Shown one piece after another: positions 1-12,178 of a stretch of DNA of 64,000 nucleotides; position 1 is the stretch's first letter, and each line of letters begins with the position of its first letter. The notes beneath the pieces were generated by a model. It was not told where the DNA came from and did no database searches. It saw only the letters and a program-made list of their open reading frames with translations. The DNA is from Anisakis pegreffii (lineage: Eukaryota; Nematoda; Chromadorea; Rhabditida; Anisakidae): contig JAPYMA010000989.1 in assembly GCA_035041965.1 (NCBI GenBank), positions 1-64,000 of the forward strand, in the 5' to 3' direction. The position numbers and the translations under genes are program-made.

Positions 1-1861
1 TATGTTCGATTGTTGATTCGATGACCGTAGAGGTGTACGACTACTTTCTCATTCTGTCAAGTGATTTCTACGGAGACGGTCTCGAAGCAAGCCCGAAAAT
101 ACACTCCGAGAGGAAATGCGAGCGATAATCGCTCGGAGGGGCTGCTGGAAATAGTTGAACCAACAATCTTCCCGGATCAGTGAGAAACAACAATTTCAAC
201 AGATGCAAACAAGCACGTTATCACCGACAATAATAGTAGAGATAATTATGAAGATGATAAGAGCAATGAGCAGAATATTGCCAATACTGATGATTTTTGC
301 TACTATTTTCGGCAAGGAAATGCAACTAATTTGCATAAACCTCACAAATGAATTTGAGTGAAGTGAAGATCAATTGTATCAGCGCATCGTTCAAAATATC
401 AAACGCTCAATCATAACGAACACTTCAAAAACAGCTGCGAAGCAATTTCGTATGGTTGATATTTTAAAAAAATCATATGCTAAAATGATGAATACATATT
501 ATGTGAGCAATTCATCAAAAACTTACTAAGCAATATACGAAAATTCAACCTTCTTTTAGTTTATTTTATGTTCACACATTCAGTTTGGTTGAAATGTCGG
601 AATTAAATTTATGTTTGAGAATATGATAGCGTTGCAATGGATGCATATGTTGCTGAAGTTCATTGTTGAATTTTGAGTCATTTCTGTATGCATCATGAAT
701 ACAAGGCGCTTTTTGCACATTGCTTCGTTTTAGAAACATTGCGATTACGGTAATTCCACGATTATTAAGTCCCTTGAGATTCTCAAGGTTAGAATCGACA
801 GATTCACAGGTATAGAATGTGGTACACAAATAAGGTCGATGTTGCCTTTCTTGATTGTATGCCATAAGCGGTCAGTAAGCTGCTTTTCTAGCAATCTGAT
901 TCCTATCTTGGAAGTTGTAACGAAATGAATGCTGTAACCTATAATATTTTGGATGCAATTCATTCATGTACGCAATTTAAATCGAACTTGACCATGTCGG
1001 AATCGCACAAACAGAATCTGGAGTTTTGAACCGAGACTTTGATCAAACTGTAGAGCTCTTGATGGTGATCATGAATCAGTTTTCATTTTCTGCGAAGTAA
1101 CTCCCGTAGAACAAACTAATGAGGCTCAGCAGGTTAAGCACTAGATTGACTTTGAGATGGTCAAGATTAAAGGAATGGTAGCGCTGATGTTTTAGTTCCT
1201 TCGATGTAAGCCTCCACCTCGAGTCAATGCTCACAAACTATCCAACCATCTCTCTCGCAATTTTTTTAAAATTTTCATGATTTTTAGTTATTAGTATGCA
1301 TAATGGACATTCTTATTAATGATCAAATCAACGATATGAATTATAACGGTAACAACCAACAAATGACGCCTTATCGCATAAATCGATATTATACTTTTTT
1401 AAAACCTTGTAGAAAACAAGATTCAGAAACAGTTTGAAGCCTTGCTAGGCTGGTAATAAATGAACTGGTTAATTGGAAATCAAATTCAATTTCCTACAAA
1501 TAATGACTAGATACATCACAAAATAAATGCAAAATTAGAAGAAATGGTGCGGACGCTATTTGAAGTTGAACCAACGCCCTCACACGGTTAATTATTACCT
1601 TTATGTGCAAAGCTACGCCAGGCGTATTTATCCTCCTTCAGGTGAAAACCTCATTAAAGCAACTATTTACTTTGGATTGCCTCACTTGCTTCATAGATGC
1701 ATTCCGTAGAAATAAAAAAGTGTACTCGCAATCAGCATGAGGAGTCCTATAATCTAGCACTGCTCATGTTCAAACTCAGCGATGCCTAGTTCGAAAAAAA
1801 ATCGGTCCAGCTACAACCCCGCATTTTTAAAATTTTTGCCTTTAAATTCTTCAAAATCTTG

Positions 1862-1990
1862 ATTCCAGATTCATCTCCGGCTTCCACTTCACAATTCCAA
1901 AATTTCTACTCCAGCTGCGCGTTTTTGAAAATTTCGGTTCCGGCTCCAGCACCTAAACTTCCTCTGCTTCGCTCCGGCTCCAAAGCAGTC
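1862..1990 (+). repeat. Degenerate GGCTCC-rich block
   Basis: Irregular repetition of TCCGGCTTCC, TTCCGGCTCC and CTCCGGCTCC words inside AT-rich surroundings gives a locally distinct base composition. The mirror copy is at 18463-18591. It may be the core of a dispersed repeat. It has no open frame that I recognise. Confidence 0.5.
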
Positions 1991-2850
1991 CAAATCCGAA
2001 AAAAGACTATTGCATAGGTCTTGGCTCTGGATGCCGAATATTGATGTAATAGTTTTATTGAGGGAATCAAACGATCTTTGTTTTGGCTCCCGAGATTAGG
2101 TATCACTATTCAGGATTCAGATTCAGTTTAAATGCGTTACCCTTAAAAATTTAAAGACAAACAAATTGTTAAATAATGAATAAAGAGAAATTAATAAGGA
2201 CCGAACAAGTGCTTTGGAAATGAGATAATAATATCATTCATGATATTCAAACTTGATAGAATAAGAAAAAAATTTGGTAATGAATACGAAAGGAATTTAT
2301 CCGACAAACTTAGCACCCACAACTTGATGCGTAGTCTTCAACTGTGTTAGTGAAGTGATTTCTCTCTGTGTCCCTCTTCATCTCTCTTTATCTATCTCTT
2401 GTCAAGCAAACAGCTCACGTTTTATGATCACAAAGACCCCATAAATCAACTGCTAACACATAAACGGCCGTCGCTTAAGTTTTGTCAACGATCACTTTTA
2501 AGAATCGCCGCTCACTAGATCCTTTTTGGAATTTTCTTTGCTTTCTTTTGACGAAAAAGTGACCACAACAAAGATTTCATGGATGTATTGAAACACACCA
2601 TTGTTTCACGCTCTGTAGCACGCATCACTACGACAAATTCACGAATTGAAGTCGAAAAAACCTATAAAATCATTGATGAAATGATTGCACAGTCCATCGA
2701 TTGTGGATAGGGATTTGTTGTTCAGAAGACAAGTGTCGCATAGGGAAGGGCGACTGCATCTTGTACTAGGCATTATTTATCTGCGGGATTACTGTGTTCA
2801 TCAAGTGAGTCTTCTTTGAATATACATGTCCCGATTTTGTGTGATGCTTT

Positions 2851-3166
2851 CTCATATGAAAACTGATTGAGGTATAATCTCAGATGGTGCATTTAGAGCA
2901 ACTCGGTGGTTTGCGTCCAACCGAAAGTAGGTAACTGGATTTCGATAACGGTACAATAGTGTATTTTATTCCAGTACCAGAAACAATAATTTTTGCGCTA
3001 TATAATACATATATATCATTCTTGCTTGTCTCTAGTTGCATTCCGCTGAACTATGTTCCACTCCGCTGTTTTGAAGCCATAATTGATTTATTAATTCATT
3101 TTTGCAGTCCCTCTTTGTTGGTTTTTTTTGATTCACTCCATTCTATTTTATTCGCAGGGTAGCAAA
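2851..3166 (+). repeat. 316-bp interspersed element, copy 1
   Basis: It aligns along its whole length with 8311-8626 at about 70% identity by eye. Shared anchors include AACTCGGTG, GTCCAACCGAAA, TAGGTAACT, AGTTGCATT, CGCTGAACTAT, TTAATTCA and TTCACTCCATT. The 5' part holds a TGATTGAGGTA block followed about 45 bp later by GTCCAACCG, weakly like the A and B boxes of a tRNA-derived promoter. This would fit a SINE, but that is inference. There is no coding capacity. Confidence 0.75.
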
Positions 3167-4583
3167 AAGATGAGATGAATATTCGATTCAGAAATGTTTC
3201 TCAACATGGAATAATTTCAATAATTCCAACACAGAGAAAATTTTCATTATTCCGCTCAACAGCATAACAAACAGGATAGCTTCATGAACTTTGTACAACA
3301 CTCAGCGGTTCATTGCGACTCTTTCCCTATGCTTAACATCGTTGAGCGAGCATTTATAGAAAAGCATGCATTAATTCCTCACAGATATAATCTAGCAATT
3401 TTCATCAGTTTATCGTACACCATAATTGCACCCACTGGAAAGTTGCTATAATGTTGCACCTCATTTGCGCTTCAGCGTTCCTTTCACAAAAGTCTGATAT
3501 ATTGCACAAGTTTTGCTTGAGTGTTTGCACGAACACGTAAATGTGTCGGCAGTCAAAGAATTTCATGCAAACATCCATGAAAATCTTAAGAAAACTGCAC
3601 GACGCTTAACTTGCAAAAGCTTTCTCTTGGCTGTTCGTTGTCGATTAATCGGACTTAATGAACACCCCATAAAATTTATGATGCAAAACTAGAAGCACAG
3701 TCAATAGGAAGGATCAAGCAATTGATTTAATTGTTCACATTATGGCATCTGAGAAGCGATCTATCCGTTTTTCGATGATTTCCTTTAATAAACGTCTACT
3801 TCATGAACTGCTCGTGCAGATCCACAAAATATTGCCGACTTGAATAGATTAACAATAACTGGCGCGAATTCAAGAGATGTGAAGTAAAACGATGATGAAT
3901 ATTTTGAAGGAGATGATTTATAAATCGAGAAAAATCATGAAGCAGCACCTAAATCGCTGTTTCGGTGTTTCGCGTCCTTTTAGCGATATGAATAGTGAGT
4001 GTGCTAGTCGGCAACTTCTTTCATCTTAACAACGCATTTTATTAGAGTAATTCAGTGGAGTAATGGCCCAAGCGCGGAAGGCGCAGCACCTCTGACATAT
4101 CGCTACGATTGCTGATTGGCAATTTATTGCCCCATCCAACTGGCGGCGCACAGATTTATTCGAAATTCTCGCGATTTATTACCTGAATCACGACGAACGT
4201 TCCATCGCAAAACGCCTCCACATCGACCGCAGTGCGCCTCCTTAATGCATTTTATCGCCTTTTAAAAGACTGACTGCTACACGAAGCAATCAAATACATG
4301 TGTATGTATAGCCACGTGCGATCTTCAATTGCCATTTAACAACAATCAATTTAAGAGCTGTGTGAAATGCTATTCAAACTGATATTATGTTCATTTGAAA
4401 AGGCTGAACTCTTCAGTAAAACTACGCCATTCTTCAAAAATCATTAAGTGTATATCACTGCATACAAAGTGGTTGTATTTGATTGAGTAATACACATCAA
4501 AAGACTAATTTAGCATTAGCGAAAATGACGCAGAATTATGAGGGTGAGTTTTTAAACGCCTTTAGAATCAGAACATGGTGCAG

Positions 4584-4655
4584 TTACTTCTGATTAATCT
4601 GAATGCACGTCTCTCTAAATTACTTCTGATTAATCTGAATGCACGTCTCTCTAAA
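4584..4655 (+). repeat. 36-bp tandem duplication, left arm only
   Basis: Two identical 36-bp units (4584-4619 and 4620-4655), starting TTACTTCTGATTAATC, lie head to tail. The mirror position in the right arm (15834-15869) has one unit. It is the largest difference between the arms and marks a change after the arms became separate, or a difference between two haplotypes. Confidence 0.95.
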
Positions 4656-7600
4656 GTCATGGGCTGTAAGTTGAATTCAACAATCTCCAGAATCGCATCA
4701 ATAACGGGTGGCAATATTTAGTTACTCAATTATTTCATCAGTAATTACAGGTTTGTGCTTCTCTCTTGTCACCAGTATCACAAAAACACATTCTTATCTC
4801 TTTGCCATCCTTGTTCCCAAACAACTAATGACATCAACGCGGAAATTATATCTCTTCACGAACTTCTAATTTCAATAATTAATTTAGCAATCACATCGGT
4901 GTATGGACTGTTTCCTAAAGACTTCTGAGACAAGGGGTTTGAATTGAGTTAAAAAATACGCTTCATTGCTCAACAGAGCAAACAACAAAAAAGCCCTTGG
5001 AGTGATCAAAATATATGATTCTGAAAAAAATAACGGAGAAGATATGAGGATTCAAGGTTTTTAGATGCAAACCGTACTGAACATTCTTCATCTACAACTT
5101 TGTAAGATATCAGTCGTATTTTAAAACAGAGTAAGCTATGTGAACGTATGAAACCAGACAAGAGGAAGGAATTATCTGCTTCTGACCTGCTGTTCTTTTC
5201 CGTTCTTATGAATATGGTGGAGTGATATGAAAGAAGAGACGAGAAGTGAAATGCGTTCAATAACCTCACTATCAGTAACAATAGCAACTTCACAGATTTG
5301 ATAGTATTGCGATGTGTTTTTAGCGTTATATTAATGATGACAATGCTTATGGCGAAGTATGCATAAGTTCTAACGATTTCACGTGACAACTCGAAGAAAA
5401 TTAACTCTAAAATTGCATCGTCAATCAGAAAATAGTTTCCTGCTGATGAACATTTGCTGCGATGCAGTATTCAATTGAATAGACGTATTATAAATGTATC
5501 GCACAAAGTTAGGATGTTTCCCTGGAGGGTGGCAAGAAAACGCTTTGAGATGAATCAATCATGCTCAAATTGCATATCATTCATCATCTTCAGATGGGTT
5601 CTAAAAGCAATGAGAAGGACTTGTCACATTCCAATTACATGCAAAATCACATTCCAATTACATCAACCCATCACTGATAACGATTCACCAAACAATATCC
5701 ATTCACCACTGACTAATCATACCATCTTCAGTGCTTCAGATGGAAATAATGATTCATCATAATCCTAGTCATGATCAATTGACTGCACTCCTCAGTTTCG
5801 TTCACTTCAAATATCATGCACATAAAACATTCGCTGGCGATTACTTATCATAACAGCGTTGTTATTACGTAATTATTGAACATCAATCGAGTTTTGTGGA
5901 ACATCCAAATTGGTCATATCCAGAGAAATCATCAGCACTGAAACAAATTCCTTCGAAATAACTTATCAGTACTGCGTTAAATTCAAGGTGACAATCTTTA
6001 TTTTATCAATTTTATGCATAATAAATTGATGTGAGAGAAACAAGCGAAACAATAAGCTGTCAAGATATTCTCTGGTTGTCCAAAACTATGCTAAATGACA
6101 GCCGGATATCCATAAATCCTCAGAGCTGAATAATCAATCAAATGATGTATTTATAAATGTTGAAGGGCATAAATCCAACGTTGGTTACAATCATGAGAAG
6201 TTGTTGAAGAAGGGTGTATATCCAGTCGTTTTTGAGTAAACGATATTGATCACAAATTCATTTTTGCACTGATTCCGAAGGAATTTTCACTGAATCCAGG
6301 GTCAGTGGAATGAAAATTAGTTTACTTGTGCATCTTATCCACTGTGCGATCACCCGATTAAATCGTAGCAATCTACGAGTTTTCTTTAGAATAACAATAA
6401 TCGAACCTGATTTCAGTTTGCAACTTTGAATGTATCAGTTGAAAAGGAATGGTCTCGGCGAGCAAACCTGAAACTGTATGCATAATAACAGCAGAAAATT
6501 TGAGCACTTAAGAAGAACAAACAGAGCAAACGACTTGATTAATTACATGAACGAAGAAAAAGTCAGAAAATAAAGTTGAGAAAATAGAGGTGTAAATCAT
6601 TGTGCAATATTTAAAAAATGGCCGTAAAATTTTATTTATAAAAAGATTACAATGAAGAAGAATGTGATATGATGAATTGCAGCATAACAACTATTTGTCT
6701 TATCGTGAAGTATGAGCCCATTACATTGAATATTAAAAATTTTTATTTCATTTTGCTTCAATCATTCGAAATTATTATTTTATTGCTCGAATTTATGGGT
6801 TATCTTATCGTTTTTGTTCATAAACTGAAAACATCATTTGAAGTTGTGATGCGATGATGAACTGAACACTTAAAATGTTTATTAGATGATAACCAAATTT
6901 CGTTTATTCATTCACAGCGCTTGAACGCAAGCAAAAATTGATGAGGTGAAAAAATAAAGTGATTATGTGCTGGTCACTACAAGTAGATTTTGTTGTTGAC
7001 GATATGAAACTGATGTTCAGAACAAAACTGTGGAATTTGCGATCACTTTCTATGATGAACGCTGACTTTTGGAAATAATCTTATAGTTAAATCAGTTGAA
7101 TTAATGAAAGAAATAACTTCTTCTCATGCTCAAATCCATTATTACCACCCTGCATATCCCATCAAGACAAACAAAATTTTTCATCTGTGTTGATGTTTTT
7201 TTCAGACGGTTGCTGATGCTTATCAAGATCTTATGAGTCGAAAATATAGCATTTCTTGATATCGACTCCTGGATGAGTGTGGCGAAGATACACCGATTCG
7301 ACTTTAATGCGCAGTTGATAACGCTGAGACGAATCTAACGAGGCAAAGGTCCCAGATTTTCGGGATGAGACTTGCATCATCTTCTAGGACTCACTGTATA
7401 CTGTCATTATAGGTGAAAATCCAATCAGTTTAATCTGTATTGATAGAGTATCGATTTAAAGCGCCTAAAACAAACTGTATCAGTTTTCCGACAAAAAAAC
7501 AGCACAACTTGTGATGAACACGTTCACACCCAATGACATGGTTACTGTCGTCATTTTAAGCTACGTGTTCCAGTTGCTAAAAAAAAATCTTTTTCACGTG

Positions 7601-8310
7601 TACGTTTAAAATTGCTACGAAGCAAACTTTCGAATGAAGTCGAAACTTTGCACCTCTTTCCCAGTTGTATAATATTTTGCCATGAAAGTGTCATGATTTG
7701 TAACAGTTTCGTGAATTTCGCAATAATTTGCAGTTACAACGCGTCTAAGTTATTGGAGCTCATGCACATGCCACAGAGACCCTCAATGCCTCGTTGCTTT
7801 GTACAAGTGCCTCGTTTATGTGTCGTTGAGCAGATGAGTGAATGAAAGAAGATGACAGCTCATTTGACTTTACTGATAAACATAAAGCAGCGTTACTTTT
7901 GAGAGAATGTTGCAGTTGAGATCGTATTTACCATATTGTATGAATATGAAAAGTGATCACTTCTGAATGATTGCTCATTTGTGCTGATCGTTTGCTAAAG
8001 CTATTTGTGCAATTGAATCGCCTATAAATTTGGCTGTAAAAATCATCGAATTATTTTCAAATGTAATGACACTTTTTGTGGCTCCAAAACGCTCACGCAG
8101 TTATTATGCGAATGTGTGTGTGGTGCTTCAATAAGATTAGAAGACTATAATGGAGTCGTTATAAAATATGTCAAATAAATTTAATGTTCCATCGTAAATT
8201 CGCTCGACAGGGAATTGTTCATTTTAAACAGCTAACCGAAGATGTGAATTTTTCAGCAAAATCCAGCAGAAAAACCCGGCTGAAAAACAACATTTGAATC
8301 CGGAAACCTT

Positions 8311-8626
8311 TTCACATGGAAACTGGTTGAGGTAGGATCTCAACTGTTGTGTTGGGAGTAACTCGGTGCTTTATGTCCAACCGAAACTAGGTAACTACAT
8401 TGTGACAATGATACAATATTCTCATGTGCTGAACAAACAGCTCTAATCAAGTTAATTTGCTTATTAGTGATAGTCTTCTATAGTCTCCTCCTCCTTGCTT
8501 ACCACTAGTTGCATTTCGCTGAACTATATTCTGCTCGGTTTTTTAAAGTCATACTTGATTCATTAATTCACTTACATCTTCGTTGATTTCTTTTAATTCA
8601 CTCCATTTTGCTTGCATGGTAGCACA
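8311..8626 (+). repeat. 316-bp interspersed element, copy 2
   Basis: Second diverged copy in the same orientation as 2851-3166, 5.1 kb away. Divergence is highest in the middle (about 8410-8490) and low at both ends. The TGGTTGAGGTAGG block is closer to a pol III A box than in copy 1. I see no terminal inverted repeat and no clear target-site duplication, which argues against a simple DNA transposon. Confidence 0.75.
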
Positions 8627-8852
8627 AGTGTGAAAGGTTAAATATAGTCACAGTTCTTACCTATGATACTGTCAGCCGCACTCGACTGAAAAAAAAGAGG
8701 ATTTTATAACATTTTTCTCGCAAGGCGAAGGGATTGCCGATTAATTGAAAAACGTTCTTAGCTTTTTTAATAATGCAAAAAATTCTCTATGATAATGATT
8801 TAGCCTTCCATTCAAAGAAATTTCTAGTTAGGCAAAGGCTATTGAACTGAAT

Positions 8853-8886
8853 TTTTGGTTTACCAAACATTTTGGTTTACCAAACA
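8853..8886 (+). repeat. Tandem 2 x 17 bp with short dyads
   Basis: TTTTGGTTTACCAAACA occurs twice without a gap (8853-8869 and 8870-8886). Each unit contains the dyad TTTGGT-TT-ACCAAA. The mirror copy is at 11603-11636. No function can be assigned. Confidence 0.7.
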
Positions 8887-10219
8887 ACATCGAACTGTTA
8901 GACAAACAGTGTTTGTTTTTGAATGGCGCACTACACGGTATTTAAAATACTCACATCTGTCAGGCGCTGTCCAAATATGATCGCAATATTTCATGAAGTC
9001 TAATCTAATTTGAAAAATTCCTAAAGAACATTCAGCGTCTGAAGTCAAAACAAAGAATAGAAATGCGTAAAGGGAAACTCGCTGTTGTCTTTGAGTGAAT
9101 GCGTTCAACTGATTCACTGTAAATCATCAACTGCAAGATTTTTGTTGGCCACTCGAGTGAATAATGCAAACAAATGATGAATATGATTCCAGAATGAATG
9201 AATCCGTAAATTTGTTCATAAATTCATCTATCCGTTAATCCGCTCATTTATTCATTGTGCTGTATCTCGTGGAATTCAGTATGGGAGGTGGAAACTAGAA
9301 GCAATATAAGATGGCCAATATCATGTTTAAGGATGTGCTCACATCAATGATAAAAGCGAAATTACACTCAGTGTGTAACGCTTGATCAGTATCGAAATGA
9401 TTAAAGCAGTTTATTTATTTATTTAATAAAATGAGTGATTAACACCGTTTCGGACACGATTCACAGCATGATTCACACCGTTTCGGAGTTTTCTGAATCT
9501 TCACGAATCGTTTGATAAACCTAAAAAATTTATGAACTTCAGATGTGGGCTGCGTTTCGATTGAATCGTCGATTCGCTCAGTTCGATCACAGACCACCCG
9601 CAAAGGAGGAAGAAAAAACTGTATAAATTTAATTCCTTTCACAATCACATCGACAGCGAGAGGAGTTGATGCACGAGGATTGCTTCTCAGAAAACATCTT
9701 ATGTAGAATGGATGCTGCAATTACAAGTCCGTTAATTCAAAGTCGCAAAAGTTAGCAGGAAAGTATTACGTCATTTCATCTAACACCATGTCGGTAAACG
9801 ACTGTGTTTAAGATGATGATGAATTCGCTGAAATGATGTAGCCGTAGCTTTTTTGAATATTCACGGTCTTTCACGGACATCTTCGACTAACATGAACATC
9901 ATTCATATGGCTTTTCGACGATATGCTATAATAGTCTGTTCATTTACATCAGAAAAATAATTTTTAGATGGGAAATGAGTGCATCTATCGGAATTACAGT
10001 TGATGCTACTTCAGGTAATGTTATCGGTAGTCATACACTCCGCTTGGAATACGGGCGTTTTGGTTGGAATTCATTTTAAAAAATATCATGCACTGAATGA
10101 GCCATAAAATGGTCACAAAATTTGATTACAAAGCAACAAAAAGTCGAAATGTTTTGACAAGAGTTTGAAATATTCACGTTGTTCAAAAACACTTTTTGCC
10201 TCGCAATTTATTACCACTA

Positions 10220-10269
10220 TGCAGTCACGACGAGTGTTTATCACACTCCGGAAAACACTCGTCAAAATT
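10220..10269. other. Asymmetric centre of the palindrome
   Basis: This 50-bp stretch separates the last paired bases (TTACCACTA ending at 10219 and TAGTGGTAA starting at 10270). It is not free of symmetry: GACGAGTGTTT at 10229-10239 is the exact reverse complement of AAACACTCGTC at 10253-10263. This inner stem is out of register with the arms by three bases (coordinate sum 20492 against 20489). The palindrome can therefore be read as continuing past a 9-base/6-base mismatched block to a 13-base loop at 10240-10252. I see no sequencing-adapter-like low-complexity motif in it. Confidence 0.9.
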
Positions 10270-11862
10270 TAGTGGTAATAAATTGCGAGGCAAAAAGTGT
10301 TTTTGAACAACGTGAATATTTCAAACTCTTGTCAAAACATTTCGACTTTTTGTTGCTTTGTAATCAAATTTTGTGACCATTTTATGGCTCATTCAGTGCA
10401 TGATATTTTTTAAAATGAATTCCAACCAAAACGCCCGTATTCCAAGCGGAGTGTATGACTACCGATAACATTACCTGAAGTAGCATCAACTGTAATTCCG
10501 ATAGATGCACTCATTTCCCATCTAAAAATTATTTTTCTGATGTAAATGAACAGACTATTATAGCATATCGTCGAAAAGCCATATGAATGATGTTCATGTT
10601 AGTCGAAGATGTCCGTGAAAGACCGTGAATATTCAAAAAAGCTACGGCTACATCATTTCAGCGAATTCATCATCATCTTAAACACAGTCGTTTACCGACA
10701 TGGTGTTAGATGAAATGACGTAATACTTTCCTGCTAACTTTTGCGACTTTGAATTAACGGACTTGTAATTGCAGCATCCATTCTACATAAGATGTTTTCT
10801 GAGAAGCAATCCTCGTGCATCAACTCCTCTCGCTGTCGATGTGATTGTGAAAGGAATTAAATTTATACAGTTTTTTCTTCCTCCTTTGCGGGTGGTCTGT
10901 GATCGAACTGAGCGAATCGACGATTCAATCGAAACGCAGCCCACATCTGAAGTTCATAAATTTTTTAGGTTTATCAAACGATTCGTGAAGATTCAGAAAA
11001 CTCCGAAACGGTGTGAATCATGCTGTGAATCGTGTCCGAAACGGTGTTAATCACTCATTTTATTAAATAAATAAATAAACTGCTTTAATCATTTCGATAC
11101 TGATCAAGCGTTACACACTGAGTGTAATTTCGCTTTTATCATTGATGTGAGCACATCCTTAAACATGATATTGGCCATCTTATATTGCTTCTAGTTTCCA
11201 CCTCCCATACTGAATTCCACGAGATACAGCACAATGAATAAATGAGCGGATTAACGGATAGATGAATTTATGAACAAATTTACGGATTCATTCATTCTGG
11301 AATCATATTCATCATTTGTTTGCATTATTCACTCGAGTGGCCAACAAAAATCTTGCAGTTGATGATTTACAGTGAATCAGTTGAACGCATTCACTCAAAG
11401 ACAACAGCGAGTTTCCCTTTACGCATTTCTATTCTTTGTTTTGACTTCAGACGCTGAATGTTCTTTAGGAATTTTTCAAATTAGATTAGACTTCATGAAA
11501 TATTGCGATCATATTTGGACAGCGCCTGACAGATGTGAGTATTTTAAATACCGTGTAGTGCGCCATTCAAAAACAAACACTGTTTGTCTAACAGTTCGAT
11601 GTTGTTTGGTAAACCAAAATGTTTGGTAAACCAAAAATTCAGTTCAATAGCCTTTGCCTAACTAGAAATTTCTTTGAATGGAAGGCTAAATCATTATCAT
11701 AGAGAATTTTTTGCATTATTAAAAAAGCTAAGAACGTTTTTCAATTAATCGGCAATCCCTTCGCCTTGCGAGAAAAATGTTATAAAATCCTCTTTTTTTT
11801 CAGTCGAGTGCGGCTGACAGTATCATAGGTAAGAACTGTGACTATATTTAACCTTTCACACT

Positions 11863-12178
11863 TGTGCTACCATGCAAGCAAAATGGAGTGAATTAAAAGA
11901 AATCAACGAAGATGTAAGTGAATTAATGAATCAAGTATGACTTTAAAAAACCGAGCAGAATATAGTTCAGCGAAATGCAACTAGTGGTAAGCAAGGAGGA
12001 GGAGACTATAGAAGACTATCACTAATAAGCAAATTAACTTGATTAGAGCTGTTTGTTCAGCACATGAGAATATTGTATCATTGTCACAATGTAGTTACCT
12101 AGTTTCGGTTGGACATAAAGCACCGAGTTACTCCCAACACAACAGTTGAGATCCTACCTCAACCAGTTTCCATGTGAA
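11863..12178 (-). repeat. 316-bp interspersed element, mirror of copy 2
   Basis: Reverse-complement image of 8311-8626 in the right arm. It is present because the arm is duplicated, not because of a separate insertion. Confidence 0.75.

Larger units (their letters stand above)
1..10219 (+). repeat. Left arm of a 20-kb inverted repeat
   Basis: This arm is the reverse complement of 10270-20453. Paired positions add up to 20454 near the outer end, to 20453 from about 1400 to 4600, and to 20489 from 4656 to the centre. These steps are explained by a one-base homopolymer difference and a 36-bp tandem duplication. Every open frame of 60 codons or more in this arm has an identical mirror copy in the other arm. 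I recognise no protein in any of them, and none shows a conserved domain, signal peptide or convincing splice-joined continuation, so none is called as a gene. The arm is still paired at position 1, so its outer boundary lies outside the window or is the end of the contig. Confidence 0.97.

Noticed and set aside
10220..10269. Unremoved sequencing hairpin adapter at the palindrome centre
   Set aside because: The spacer does not have the purine-rich low-complexity sequence known for the common hairpin adapter, although a fold-back artefact of another kind stays possible.
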